Below are positions 34,728 through 43,252 of a stretch of DNA of 64,000 bases, piece by piece; positions within the stretch are counted from its first letter, which is position 1, and each line of letters opens with the position of its first letter. The DNA is from CAG-390 sp045644325. GTDB lineage: Bacteria; Bacillota; Clostridia; Oscillospirales; CAG-272. The position numbers and the translations under genes are program-made. Below the pieces are notes generated by a model, which did not search any database, was not told the origin of the DNA, and saw nothing but the letters and a program-made list of their open reading frames with translations. The DNA is taken from positions 114,532-178,531 of the forward strand of contig JAZRGT010000010.1 in assembly GCA_045644325.1 (NCBI GenBank). Reading direction: 5' to 3'.

Positions 34728-35312
34728 ATGAAGTTACTCAAAGATAAAATAATGTCAGACGCAACGATCAAGCCGGGCGGTGTCGTTATAGTTTCCAATT
34801 TTTTAAATCACAGAATGAATATTTCGCTCATTGATGCGATTGGAAAGCAGTTTTACGAGCGTTTCAAGGATACGAAACCTACCTTGATACTTACGGTTGA
34901 GGCATCGGGAATCGGTATTGCTTGTCTGGCGGCAAGATATTTCGGTGTCGACGTTTTGTTCGCAAAGAAAACGCAATCAAAGAACGTAACGGGTGAAACT
35001 TATTCTTCGCTCGTAAGATCCTTTACCAAGGGAACCGTTTTTGACGTTCGCGTAGACAAGAATTATATTTCCGAGTGTGACCGTGTTCTTATCATAGACG
35101 ACTTTCTTGCGGACGGAGAAGCTCTTCGCGGTCTTATCGACATAGTCAATCAGGCGGGTGCAACAGTTGTCGGCGCGGGTATATGCATTGAAAAAGCATT
35201 CCAGCCCGGCGGCGACAAGATCCGCGCTGCGGGAATCAATCTTTATTCTCTTGCCATCGTTGACACCGATGCCGACGGAAACCTGATCTTCGTTGATAAA
35301 AATATAATTTAA
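34728..35312 (+). CDS. xpt: xanthine phosphoribosyltransferase
   Basis: A 194-residue type I phosphoribosyltransferase of the Xpt family (xanthine + PRPP to XMP). Seen: the N-terminal FLNHRMN, LTVEASGIGIA, the PRPP motif VLIIDDFLADGEALRGL and a C-terminal GxxIEKAFQPGG. GAGAGGTT precedes the ATG. In other Firmicutes xpt is controlled by a guanine riboswitch and linked to pbuX; neither is seen. Single-gene unit ended by a bidirectional terminator. Confidence 0.93.
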   Translation: MKLLKDKIMSDATIKPGGVVIVSNFLNHRMNISLIDAIGKQFYERFKDTKPTLILTVEASGIGIACLAARYFGVDVLFAKKTQSKNVTGETYSSLVRSFTKGTVFDVRVDKNYISECDRVLIIDDFLADGEALRGLIDIVNQAGATVVGAGICIEKAFQPGGDKIRAAGINLYSLAIVDTDADGNLIFVDKNII

Positions 35313-35316
35313 CAGC

Positions 35317-35352
35317 AACACGCTTATGCCCGATCGACATAAGCGTGTTTTC
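35317..35352. terminator. bidirectional terminator between xpt and spoIVA
   Basis: AACACGCTTATG (35317-35328) pairs with CATAAGCGTGTT (35338-35349), followed by a T-rich tract. Confidence 0.92.
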
Positions 35353-35356
35353 TCTT

Positions 35357-36835
35357 TTAAAGAAGTATGCAGATGAGTCCTCCGCTACCCTCATTGATAA
35401 TTCTCTCCAATGTTTCCGAAAGCTTCGTTCTTGCATCGTCAGGCATATGCTCAAGCTTGGAATGAAGACCTTCGTTTACGAGCTCATAAAGGGATTTGCC
35501 GAAAATATTTGATTCCCATATGCTTGCGGGAGATTCCTCAAACTCGTGAAGTAGATATTTGACAAGATCCTCGGACTGCTGCTCCGATCCGACCATGGGA
35601 TTTATCTCGGTTTCAATATTGGCTCTTATCATATGGATTGACTGCGCGGAAGCCGAAAGCTTAACTCCGTAACCGTTTTGCTTGCGTATTATCTCCGGCT
35701 CCTCAAGCCGCAATTCGGAAACGTCGGGCATTACGATTCCGTAACCGCGCTCCTCAGCATCGTTTAACGCTTCTGCCACCTTATCGTACTTGCGCTTTAT
35801 CTCCGCAAGCTCGCAAAGGAGGGGCAGAAGCTCGCTTTCGTCGTTAATTTCAAACGAACTGAGCTCTCCAAGCGTTACGTAGAAAAGATTGTCAACGAGA
35901 TTTACGTCCAAAGTAGCTTTCCCCGTACCAAGGTCGATCTCGGTGAGTTCTGCCGCGTTGATATATTCGTTATCCGCGAGCGATTCAAAAGCGTCCCTTA
36001 GCGAACCGATTTTATCCGCTTTTTCTGCGCACGCGCGGACACTGTCGCAGATGCTCGTCATAATATGGTGATTTTCGGGAAGCGACTTCGTCCACAGCGG
36101 AAGGTTTACGCGAACCTCGGAAATCGGAAATTCGTTTAGAACCATTTCAAGAATATGATTGATATCCTCGCCATCGAGCTCGGGGCAGCTGACGAGTGCT
36201 ACGGGCACGCCGTATTTCCTTTCAAGCTCATGTCCCAAATTCATCGCTTCATCGGAATTCGGTCTTGCGGAATTAAGTATCACTGCAAAGGGCTTTCCAA
36301 TCGCTTTAAGCTCCCGAATAACTCTTTCCTCTGCGCCGACGTACGAATCCCTGGATATTTCGCCGATAGTTCCGTCCGAAGTGATAACCATTCCGATCGT
36401 CGAATGATCGCGGATAACTCGATGCGTGCCCTCCTCTGCCGCTTTGATAAACGGCACGGGCTCTTCGCTCCAGGGAGTTCTGACCATACGCGGCTGACCT
36501 TCTTCAAATATTCCCATAGCTTCGGGGATCATATAACCGACGCAGTCTATCATTCTTACGCGAAGCTTACCTGCGCCCGTTGGCGTGATCTCTACGGCTT
36601 CGTCGGGAATAAACTTCGGCTCAGTCGTCATAACAGTCTTACCCGCTGCACTCTGCGGAAGCTCATCTCTTGCACGATCCCTCTCGTATCCCTCCGCTAT
36701 ATTTGGAAGAACGAGAGATTCCATAAATTTCTTGATAAAGGTCGATTTCCCCGATCGAACGGGGCCCACAACGCCTATATATACGTCACCGCCCGTACGC
36801 TCGGCTATGTCCTTATATATGTTTTTATCCGTCAT
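35357..36835 (-). CDS. spoIVA: stage IV sporulation protein A, spore coat basement ATPase
   Basis: A 492-residue SpoIVA, the same length as in Bacillus. The N-terminal GTPase-like domain has Walker A GPVRSGKST (24-32), a conserved TTEPKFIP segment and DCVGYMIPEA; although related to TRAFAC GTPases it hydrolyses ATP and polymerises on the forespore surface as the base layer of the coat. The middle and C-terminal domains (about 240-492) anchor to SpoVM. The protein shows the organism can form endospores. GGAGGAAGT precedes the ATG. A sigma-E-like promoter is visible upstream. Confidence 0.97.
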   Translation of the reverse strand: MTDKNIYKDIAERTGGDVYIGVVGPVRSGKSTFIKKFMESLVLPNIAEGYERDRARDELPQSAAGKTVMTTEPKFIPDEAVEITPTGAGKLRVRMIDCVGYMIPEAMGIFEEGQPRMVRTPWSEEPVPFIKAAEEGTHRVIRDHSTIGMVITSDGTIGEISRDSYVGAEERVIRELKAIGKPFAVILNSARPNSDEAMNLGHELERKYGVPVALVSCPELDGEDINHILEMVLNEFPISEVRVNLPLWTKSLPENHHIMTSICDSVRACAEKADKIGSLRDAFESLADNEYINAAELTEIDLGTGKATLDVNLVDNLFYVTLGELSSFEINDESELLPLLCELAEIKRKYDKVAEALNDAEERGYGIVMPDVSELRLEEPEIIRKQNGYGVKLSASAQSIHMIRANIETEINPMVGSEQQSEDLVKYLLHEFEESPASIWESNIFGKSLYELVNEGLHSKLEHMPDDARTKLSETLERIINEGSGGLICILL

Positions 36836-36866
36836 ATTACTTCCTCCGAAAAAATAATCTTTGGTA

Positions 36867-36896
36867 ATTCTTATGAGCGATCGGGAAAATTTATGC
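36867..36896 (-). promoter_or_regulatory. possible sigma-E promoter of spoIVA
   Basis: Minus strand GCATAAA (36896-36890), 14-base spacer, CATAAGAAT (36875-36867). This resembles the mother-cell sigma-E consensus (KMATATT, 13-15 bases, CATACAHT), as expected for spoIVA; the match is imperfect. Confidence 0.4.
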
Positions 36897-36915
36897 TTCG
36901 GTTGTGTACTTTAAC

Positions 36916-36944
36916 TTGATTTGTTTCAAAAAATATGATATAAT
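36916..36944 (+). promoter_or_regulatory. promoter of the FkbM methyltransferase gene
   Basis: TTGATT (36916-36921), 17-base spacer ending in TGA, TATAAT (36939-36944); the ATG follows at 36974 behind AAGGAG. Confidence 0.8.
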
Positions 36945-36973
36945 TAACGCGAAAATCACTTAAGGAGCTATAA

Positions 36974-38029
36974 ATGGATCTCTGGCAATATTTATCGTCA
37001 AGCAACAAAAAGATCGTAATGTACGGAATGGGAAACGGCGGGGATAAGATACTCGGCGTTTGCGAACGTTACGGAATCGAGATCTCCGACTTTTTTGCAA
37101 GCGACGGCTTTGTGCGCGGGCAGAAATTTCACGGAAAGACGGTATTAAGCTTCTCTCAGATCAAAGAGAAATACGGAAAAGATAATATAATCGTACTCGT
37201 GGCTTTCGCATCCTCGCTGCCCGACGTAATGAATGCAATTGCAAAGGTTTCGGATGAATGTGAAACCTACATTCCCGACGTGCCCGTAAGAGGCGATAAT
37301 GTTTTCTGCGAGGAATTTGAGCGCGAGCATAGTGAGAATATCAAAAAAGCTTATTCTCTGCTTTCAGACGAAAGGTCGAAAGAGGTATTCGGGGGCGTGA
37401 TTGATTTCAGAAGAACGGGAAGGCTTGATATTCTGCAATCTACATCCGATGATCCTGACAAGGTTTTGAAAGAGCTTTTGCATTTTGATCAATACCGCAT
37501 TATCGGTGACATTGGTGCTTATAACGGCGATACCGCCGAGGAAGCATTGAAGCGTTGCCCTCTCGCGGAGAAGATATACTCTCTCGAGCCTGACAGAAGA
37601 AACTTCCGAAAGCTTTCTGCTTTTGCCGAGGGTAATGATAAAATTATCCCCGTAAATGCGGCGGCTTGGAATGAAAGCACGACCTTGATTTTTGACGACA
37701 GCGGAAACAGAAACTCGGGACTTGCGGAGAACGGCATTTCAAAGCGACGAGCAGAAGTAGATGCTATCACTCTTGACAGCGTTTTTCTCGACGGAGTCGA
37801 TTATATCAAATACGACGTAGAGGGTGCCGAAAAGGAGGCGCTTGAGGGCAGCCGCAATATTATTAGAAAATATAGCCCCGATCTACTTATCTCGATCTAC
37901 CACAGAACCGAAGATCTCCATGCTCTGATACTTCAGCTTCACGAAATTTGTCCCGAATATAAGCTTTATATTCGCCGATATCCTTATATTCCCGCGTGGG
38001 ATCTCAATCTCTACGCTACCGTTAAATAA
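36974..38029 (+). CDS. Rossmann-fold domain fused to an FkbM-family methyltransferase
   Basis: A 351-residue two-domain protein. Residues 10-105 have the look of a sugar-nucleotide/CoA-binding Rossmann domain (VMYGMGNGGDKIL, then DFFASDGFVRGQKFHGKTVLS). Residues 140-351 are an FkbM methyltransferase with SAM motif IGDIGAYNGDTAEEAL, SLEPDRRNFRKL, and DYIKYDVEGAEKEALEGS. FkbM enzymes methylate hydroxyl groups, often of surface sugars or secondary metabolites. The fusion suggests a glycan-related substrate (inference). Single-gene unit. Confidence 0.87.
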   Translation: MDLWQYLSSSNKKIVMYGMGNGGDKILGVCERYGIEISDFFASDGFVRGQKFHGKTVLSFSQIKEKYGKDNIIVLVAFASSLPDVMNAIAKVSDECETYIPDVPVRGDNVFCEEFEREHSENIKKAYSLLSDERSKEVFGGVIDFRRTGRLDILQSTSDDPDKVLKELLHFDQYRIIGDIGAYNGDTAEEALKRCPLAEKIYSLEPDRRNFRKLSAFAEGNDKIIPVNAAAWNESTTLIFDDSGNRNSGLAENGISKRRAEVDAITLDSVFLDGVDYIKYDVEGAEKEALEGSRNIIRKYSPDLLISIYHRTEDLHALILQLHEICPEYKLYIRRYPYIPAWDLNLYATVK

Positions 38030-38030
38030 C

Positions 38031-38066
38031 AAAAGACCGTCCGCTTGAAGCGGACGATCTTTTCTT
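38031..38066. terminator. bidirectional terminator
   Basis: AAAAGA and CGTCCGCT pair with AGCGGACG and TCTTTT (one mismatch between the two blocks), with a very short loop and T-rich flank; shared by the FkbM gene and the convergent metallophosphoesterase gene. Confidence 0.82.
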
Positions 38067-38792
38067 TTAATTGTAAAATTCAATAAAAATAAGCTCTGTG
38101 CTGTTAAAAAGTCGAGGGATGGGCGGAGCGTTATTAGCCAAGCCGCGGCTTACGATAAGTCTGCCATCGTGCATTCCTGACGTATATTTGGGAAAGAAGC
38201 CCTGTCCCGGTGCGATCAAACCTTTTCCGAAGATCCGTATCTGCCCACCGTGAGCGTGTCCCGAAAGCGTCAGATCAATATCGAGAGCTTTGATATACTC
38301 GGGATAATACTCGGGGTGGTGATTAAGAAGAAGCTTATATCCGTCAAGCTTTGCAAACGACGCGAGCCATTGGAGATTAGGCGGAGGTGTCATTTCCAGG
38401 TGGTGCTCGGTTACGGGCTCGTCATTGACGATAAGACCGGAAGTGAGGCCTCCAATCTTTATCCCCTCGAATTCCGTGTATGCATCTTCTAAAAGAGTGA
38501 TTCCGTTTTCTCTGCAAAAGTCCCGTACCTTTTTTACCGCGCCTCCCTCGTGATTTCCGAGCGACATAAATACGGGTGCAATCGCTTTGAGCTCATTAAA
38601 CATATCAAATGAGTTTTTCACCGTATCGTCGTGACCATAGATAATATCACCCGTGCACAATATCACGTCTGCGCCCGCTTCTTTGATGCGGTCAACGATC
38701 GTGCGGTAGGGCTTATCGTGATTATCGGCGATAAATGCCGCCTTAAGATTTCTTCGAACGGGAGCCTTGATTTTGTATTCGGTAATCTGCAT
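38067..38792 (-). CDS. metallophosphoesterase (YkuE/YaeI-like)
   Basis: A 241-residue calcineurin-like phosphoesterase. Canonical motifs are complete: ADNHD (first metal site), GDIIYGHDD, GNHEGG, NHHPEY and SGHAHGGQIR. There is no N-terminal membrane anchor, unlike many YkuE/YaeI members that act on lipid A or undecaprenyl-type substrates. It is the last gene of the minus-strand unit with coaD (one-base gap). Substrate unknown. Confidence 0.9.
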   Translation of the reverse strand: MQITEYKIKAPVRRNLKAAFIADNHDKPYRTIVDRIKEAGADVILCTGDIIYGHDDTVKNSFDMFNELKAIAPVFMSLGNHEGGAVKKVRDFCRENGITLLEDAYTEFEGIKIGGLTSGLIVNDEPVTEHHLEMTPPPNLQWLASFAKLDGYKLLLNHHPEYYPEYIKALDIDLTLSGHAHGGQIRIFGKGLIAPGQGFFPKYTSGMHDGRLIVSRGLANNAPPIPRLFNSTELIFIEFYN

Positions 38793-38793
38793 C

Positions 38794-39270
38794 TTACTTG
38801 TTCAGTTCCTTAATATATTCTATCGCTTCATCTGCGACGACTCCCTCGAGGGGAAGATTTTCTTCTATCAGCTTTCTTGCGTATGTCGAGCTGATATCCG
38901 CGAGGCCTGAATATGCGGGGAGATATACTGTTTCTGTTATCGGATTGCGATCGTGATTAAATACAGCCATATTCTGCTCATATTCAAAATCCTCGGTATT
39001 TCTCACGCCTTTGACGATCGCCACAGCCTTCAGTGCGGCGGCGAGATCAGCGAGATATCCGTCAGCGGTTATGACCGTTGCCTGAGGAATATCGGAAAGC
39101 GTTAATTCCGCAATTCGCTTTCTTTCGGAAAAGGTAAATTTACCCGTTTTATCGGGATTTATCATAATGGCGACGATCACTCTGTCAAAGAGCTTTGCCG
39201 CCCTTTCAACGACATCCTTGTGACCGAGGGTCATAGGATCGAAGCTTCCGGGAACTATCGCTGTTCTCAT
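38794..39270 (-). CDS. coaD: phosphopantetheine adenylyltransferase
   Basis: A 158-residue CoaD, fourth step in CoA synthesis (4'-phosphopantetheine + ATP to dephospho-CoA). Motifs: PGSFDPMTLGHKDVVERA with the TxGH nucleotidyltransferase signature, VKGVRN and a C-terminal ISSTYARKLI (ISSTxVR). It overlaps rsmD by 4 bases, the standard rsmD-coaD pair. Confidence 0.97.
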   Translation of the reverse strand: MRTAIVPGSFDPMTLGHKDVVERAAKLFDRVIVAIMINPDKTGKFTFSERKRIAELTLSDIPQATVITADGYLADLAAALKAVAIVKGVRNTEDFEYEQNMAVFNHDRNPITETVYLPAYSGLADISSTYARKLIEENLPLEGVVADEAIEYIKELNK

Positions 39271-39836
39271 ACCGCGTCCTCCTTGGGGGTAAGGATTGTG
39301 ACGAATGCCGCGCCGTATCTCGCCGCACGCTTTACAGTGAACTTATCGGAAAGATCCGAATCATTCGCGAAAACGTCGTTTTCCTCGGCAGTTTCACATA
39401 TAACCGTCGAGGTACCTTTAAGCTTTTTACATTCGATAAGCTTTTTCAGCACTCCCGGAATCAATTTTAAGGCGTAAGGCGGATCGAGGAATATTATATC
39501 GAACTTCTCTTCTCCGAGTTTCCCGATTATTGCATTTGAATCGCAAAGATTGATTCGGCATTTTGAGGCAAGACGTGTCTTTTCTGCGTTCTTCTTCATT
39601 ATTGCCACAGCCTCGCGTGACGAGTCGCACATAACAGCTTCGGTTGCTCCTCTCGAGAGCGCCTCAAGCGCGAGCTGTCCTGAGCCTGAGAACAGGTCAA
39701 GCACCTTTCTGCCTTCTATATCAAACTGTATCATAGAAAATATCGCTTCTTTGGTGCGCGCAGCAGTGGGGCGTGTTGCCTCGCCGTCAAGAGTAATAAG
39801 GTTTACCCCTCTCGCACTTCCGGTAATAATTCTCAT
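39267..39836 (-). CDS. rsmD: 16S rRNA (guanine(966)-N2)-methyltransferase RsmD
   Basis: A 189-residue RsmD. Start MRIITGSARG, SAM motif VLDLFSGSGQLALEALSRGA, and catalytic IIFLDPPY (N/D-PPY) are as in the family, which methylates G966 of 16S rRNA. It begins two bases after uvrC ends and overlaps coaD. Confidence 0.96.
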   Translation of the reverse strand: MRIITGSARGVNLITLDGEATRPTAARTKEAIFSMIQFDIEGRKVLDLFSGSGQLALEALSRGATEAVMCDSSREAVAIMKKNAEKTRLASKCRINLCDSNAIIGKLGEEKFDIIFLDPPYALKLIPGVLKKLIECKKLKGTSTVICETAEENDVFANDSDLSDKFTVKRAARYGAAFVTILTPKEDAV

Positions 39837-39838
39837 AA

Positions 39839-41725
39839 TTATTCCTCCGTTTTCTTATCAAAATAAGCGCGTATACGCAAAATATCGGTTGAGTTAATCC
39901 CCTTGACCGATCTTAAAGCCTCAGCAGATGCATTTTTGACGCCGTTGTAGCCGCCAAAAGCCGCGAGTAAGGCTTTTGCCTTGGAAGGACCGATTCCATC
40001 GATCTTCGTAAGCGACGAGGTCTTGACTGTTTTGCGCTTTGCCTGAGTCATTCTGCCGATCGAATAGCGGTGTACTTCTTCTTGGATTTTATAAATGAAT
40101 ACAAAAAGCTCACGCTGTTTCGCTATATTGATCTCGCAATAGTTTTCGCCGTCAAAGGCGACGAGAGCGCGTGTTTTATGGAATTCATCCTTGACCATAC
40201 CCGCCACAGGTACATTCACACCAAGCTCATGCATTACGTCAAGAGCAACGGAAAGATGATTGGTACCGCCGTCGAGCAAAATAAGATCGGGGAATGCCGA
40301 GAAAGAGGCATTTTTTTCCTTGGCGTCGTTATCGGGTAGCAGATATTTCAATCTTCTGCTCAAAGCCTCGCGCAATGCGCCGTAGTCATCCTGACCCTCT
40401 GTCGTTGCTATCTTAAAGGATCTGTAATCACTCTTGGCGAACTTTCCGCCCTCGGTAACGATCATACCGGCGGTGATATGTTCACTACCGATATTTGATA
40501 TATCATATGCTTCTATTCTGTAAGGAACAACTTCAAGAGAAAGCAATGACGCGAGCATTACTGCGGCTTCGTCAGTCTTTTCGTTATCGCGAATATATTT
40601 CATCGCCGCCTGCTTTGCATTTTCTGCGGCGAGATCGCAAAGCTTTTTATTGTCGCCTATAACGGGCTTCGAGATATCTATCTTACGCTGATTGAGAGAG
40701 GAAAGCAAATCAGCGAGGAAGATCATTTCTTCCGCAGTGCAATCGAGTCCCAAAAGGATTTTCTCCGGAATATCCTCCGACATTTTGTAATGCTCGAAAA
40801 GCAGAGATATCATCGCGGAATTATCTGCAATTACGTCGCCGGCAAGAGGAAATTCGAGTTTATCGTTAAGAGAACCGTCTCGGACGCGGAGGATACAGAG
40901 CATCGTTACCGCACCGTCCTCGTAAAATCCTATAACGTCTCTGTCGGTACCGGGAGAAGCGACAGCCTTTTGTTTTTCAGAAAGCTTTCGCAACGCTTCG
41001 ATAGCATCCCTGCACCTTGCCGCCATTTCGTATTGCTCTTCCTCGGCGCAACGGAGCATTTCTTCTTCAAGGCTTCTGCGTACCTTTGCGGTGTTGCCGC
41101 GTAGAACCTCTGCGACAGACGAAACACGTTCGGCATATTCCTCCTTTGAAACAAGTCCCGTGCATACTCCGGGGCAAAAGCCCATCTGATAGTTGATGCA
41201 AGGTCTAGTCTTTTCGAAATCTGCGGGGAATTTTTTCTTGCACGAATATAGACCGAAGGTTTTGTTCATCAGCGAGATAACGGAGAAAACACTCTGCGTT
41301 CCCGAATAAGGTCCAAAGTAACGTCCGCCGTCATCAAGGCGCTTGCGCGTCATTATCAATCGGGGATACTCTTCACTCGTCAGCTTGATATAAGGATAGG
41401 ACTTAGCATCCTTCAACCTGATGTTGTATCTCGGAGTATGCTGTTTTATAAGAGTGTTTTCAAGCGTCAACGCTTCTATTTCCGTGTCACAATGGATGCA
41501 CTCAAAGCGGCGCACGGATGAAACCATGCGCGCGGTCTTTGCATTCTTGACGTTGTTTCCGAAATACTGCGACACTCGGTTTTTAAGATTGCGGGATTTA
41601 CCGACGTAAATAATCTTGTCGGACGAATCCCTCATAATGTATACTCCCGGGCGCTCGGGCAATTGCATTGCCTCCGAGTGAAGCTTTTTCATACGCTCTG
41701 AGGCGTGATTTTCTCTTTCGTTCAT
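39839..41725 (-). CDS. uvrC: excinuclease ABC subunit C
   Basis: A 628-residue UvrC. The N-terminal GIY-YIG nuclease (PGVYIMRDSSDKIIYVGKSR) makes the 3' incision; then a Cys-rich region with CINYQMGFCPGVCTG, a UVR domain (about 205-240) for UvrB binding, the RNase H-like nuclease for the 5' incision (EAYDISNIG, LILLDGG), and a C-terminal helix-hairpin-helix pair (LTKIDGIGPSKAKALLAAFGG). Complete. Fifty-nine bases separate it from the HPr gene. Confidence 0.97.
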   Translation of the reverse strand: MNERENHASERMKKLHSEAMQLPERPGVYIMRDSSDKIIYVGKSRNLKNRVSQYFGNNVKNAKTARMVSSVRRFECIHCDTEIEALTLENTLIKQHTPRYNIRLKDAKSYPYIKLTSEEYPRLIMTRKRLDDGGRYFGPYSGTQSVFSVISLMNKTFGLYSCKKKFPADFEKTRPCINYQMGFCPGVCTGLVSKEEYAERVSSVAEVLRGNTAKVRRSLEEEMLRCAEEEQYEMAARCRDAIEALRKLSEKQKAVASPGTDRDVIGFYEDGAVTMLCILRVRDGSLNDKLEFPLAGDVIADNSAMISLLFEHYKMSEDIPEKILLGLDCTAEEMIFLADLLSSLNQRKIDISKPVIGDNKKLCDLAAENAKQAAMKYIRDNEKTDEAAVMLASLLSLEVVPYRIEAYDISNIGSEHITAGMIVTEGGKFAKSDYRSFKIATTEGQDDYGALREALSRRLKYLLPDNDAKEKNASFSAFPDLILLDGGTNHLSVALDVMHELGVNVPVAGMVKDEFHKTRALVAFDGENYCEINIAKQRELFVFIYKIQEEVHRYSIGRMTQAKRKTVKTSSLTKIDGIGPSKAKALLAAFGGYNGVKNASAEALRSVKGINSTDILRIRAYFDKKTEE

Positions 41726-41784
41726 ACTTTCACCTAAACAAATGGGCGGAAGCTAAAACTCCCACCCTCTTGTTCATCCTGATT

Positions 41785-42048
41785 TTAGTCGTTAAAGCCG
41801 GATTCGATAAGTTCAACCAGACCTTTGATTGCGGCCTCTTCATCATCGCCGTCAGCAACTATCGTGATAGACATTCCCTTTGCGATGCCGATAGAAAGAA
41901 CGCCAAGCAAGCTCTTTGCGCTGACCTTTCTGTCATCCTTAACGACCCAAACACCGCTTCTATAAGTATTTGCCTTCTGGATAAAGAAGGTTGCGGGTCT
42001 TGCGTGCAGTCCGCTATTGTTGTTAATCGTAACTTCTCTCTGGATCAT
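41785..42048 (-). CDS. ptsH: phosphocarrier protein HPr
   Basis: An 87-residue HPr with active His15 in SGLHARPAT and regulatory Ser46 in SAKSLLGVLSIG, the site phosphorylated by HPr kinase in Gram-positive carbon catabolite control. Both residues present means it could serve PTS transport and CcpA signalling; Crh would lack His15. No Enzyme I or PTS permease is nearby. A clear promoter lies upstream. Confidence 0.95.
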   Translation of the reverse strand: MIQREVTINNNSGLHARPATFFIQKANTYRSGVWVVKDDRKVSAKSLLGVLSIGIAKGMSITIVADGDDEEAAIKGLVELIESGFND

Positions 42049-42097
42049 TTAAGACTCCTTCAATTTGTGAAATACGTAAATAAATTGATACATTATA

Positions 42098-42126
42098 ATT
42101 ATATCAATTCTTTCGCCCGATTTCAA
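42098..42126 (-). promoter_or_regulatory. promoter of ptsH
   Basis: Minus strand TTGAAA (42126-42121), 17-base spacer ending in TGA, TATAAT (42103-42098). Confidence 0.82.
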
Positions 42127-42197
42127 TGGAATTTATCAATAAAAATACAATAATCGCAAAAGCTATTTGTTGTTATTTTATACAACAAAAATTGATC

Positions 42198-42695
42198 TTA
42201 TTGCTCTATTTTCTCAACGCTAACGACCTCAACGGTTACATCTACAGTTTGAGTATGCAGCTGAAGGACTACGCCGACGGCAATATGAACACCGTTTTTC
42301 GTAACGAGCATACCGTCACTTGTCAGGAGCTCGCACTCAAGACTCGTCGTGAGATCAACCAGGGTGTTACTCGGATAATAAGCGGGAATAAGATCACCCG
42401 ATGCACCGAGCTCGTAAGTCATCTTCGGAGTAACTGTGGGCGAAGAAAGGACACAGCCCATATATTCTCCGTTTTCAAAATATACGGATTCGGACAGAGA
42501 TATCATATCGACGGTAGTATACTGCAAGCCTTCAGCACGCACCGTAACGGCATACTTTTCGGTATCATAGGAAAACAGCCTCATATCAGTTGTAAATCTG
42601 AAAATCAAGGTTAAAGCCAAAGCGATAACAACTATCAGAACAACAGCATCCAAAGCGGCAAAACGAATTTTATTTTTATTTATCTGCTTACTCAT
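42198..42695 (-). CDS. DUF4330 family membrane-anchored protein (second copy)
   Basis: A 165-residue protein with one N-terminal membrane helix (about 17-36) and an extracellular beta-rich domain with the DUF4330 pattern (VYFENGEYMGCV ... ECELLTSDGMLVTKNGVHIAVG). It overlaps the preceding DUF4330 gene by 4 bases, and the two differ enough to be an old duplication. Placed behind an O-antigen-ligase-like gene, suggesting a role in surface polymer assembly (inference). Confidence 0.72.
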   Translation of the reverse strand: MSKQINKNKIRFAALDAVVLIVVIALALTLIFRFTTDMRLFSYDTEKYAVTVRAEGLQYTTVDMISLSESVYFENGEYMGCVLSSPTVTPKMTYELGASGDLIPAYYPSNTLVDLTTSLECELLTSDGMLVTKNGVHIAVGVVLQLHTQTVDVTVEVVSVEKIEQ

Positions 42696-43252
42696 TTTCC
42701 ACCACCTGCATCGTTAGCATTTTCTTGGCTCAGGGAAATACAAATTCCCTCCGCCTCAAAATTCGGAAGGAGGAGCTCGTATACTCCTTCAACTGCGATT
42801 CTTTTACCGTCAATCAAATATCCGTCATTGTTAACCGTTGCGGTTGCTGCCAAAGTAATAACAAGATCAACGAGATCGGGATGCTCGATCGGCTTGACGC
42901 CGCTATTAGCATCGAAAATATACATTACATGAGACTCGACTTCAACCGCCGAAGCCACCTCACCGAGCTCATATCCGTCAGGGTCGCTGACCTTATCGCC
43001 AATATTGATATTGCTTGCATATACGGAAGGTACGCCCGAAATTTTCACTGTGTATATAACATCAACGTCATCGGAGCTTACGTCAATAAGATTCCACGGC
43101 GAATATACTGCAAAAAGCAATGCCACTACGGCCGATACGCAAATGATTATCAGTATGTCAAGAATATTGATTCCTTCTCGTTTTTTCTTTTCTTTTCCCT
43201 GAGCCGCTTTTTTCTTTAATTTAACTTTATCAATCTTCTTCTCTTCCGTCAT
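42692..43252 (-). CDS. DUF4330 family membrane-anchored protein (first copy)
   Basis: A 186-residue protein: Lys-rich cytoplasmic start, one membrane helix (INILDILIIICVSAVVALLF), then an extracellular domain with GYELGEVASAVEV and NNDGYLIDGKRIAVEG, the DUF4330 features. The start overlaps the end of the O-antigen-ligase-like gene by 23 bases, so translation is coupled. DUF4330 proteins are known from cyanobacteria and Firmicutes without a defined function. Confidence 0.75.
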   Translation of the reverse strand: MTEEKKIDKVKLKKKAAQGKEKKKREGINILDILIIICVSAVVALLFAVYSPWNLIDVSSDDVDVIYTVKISGVPSVYASNINIGDKVSDPDGYELGEVASAVEVESHVMYIFDANSGVKPIEHPDLVDLVITLAATATVNNDGYLIDGKRIAVEGVYELLLPNFEAEGICISLSQENANDAGGGK

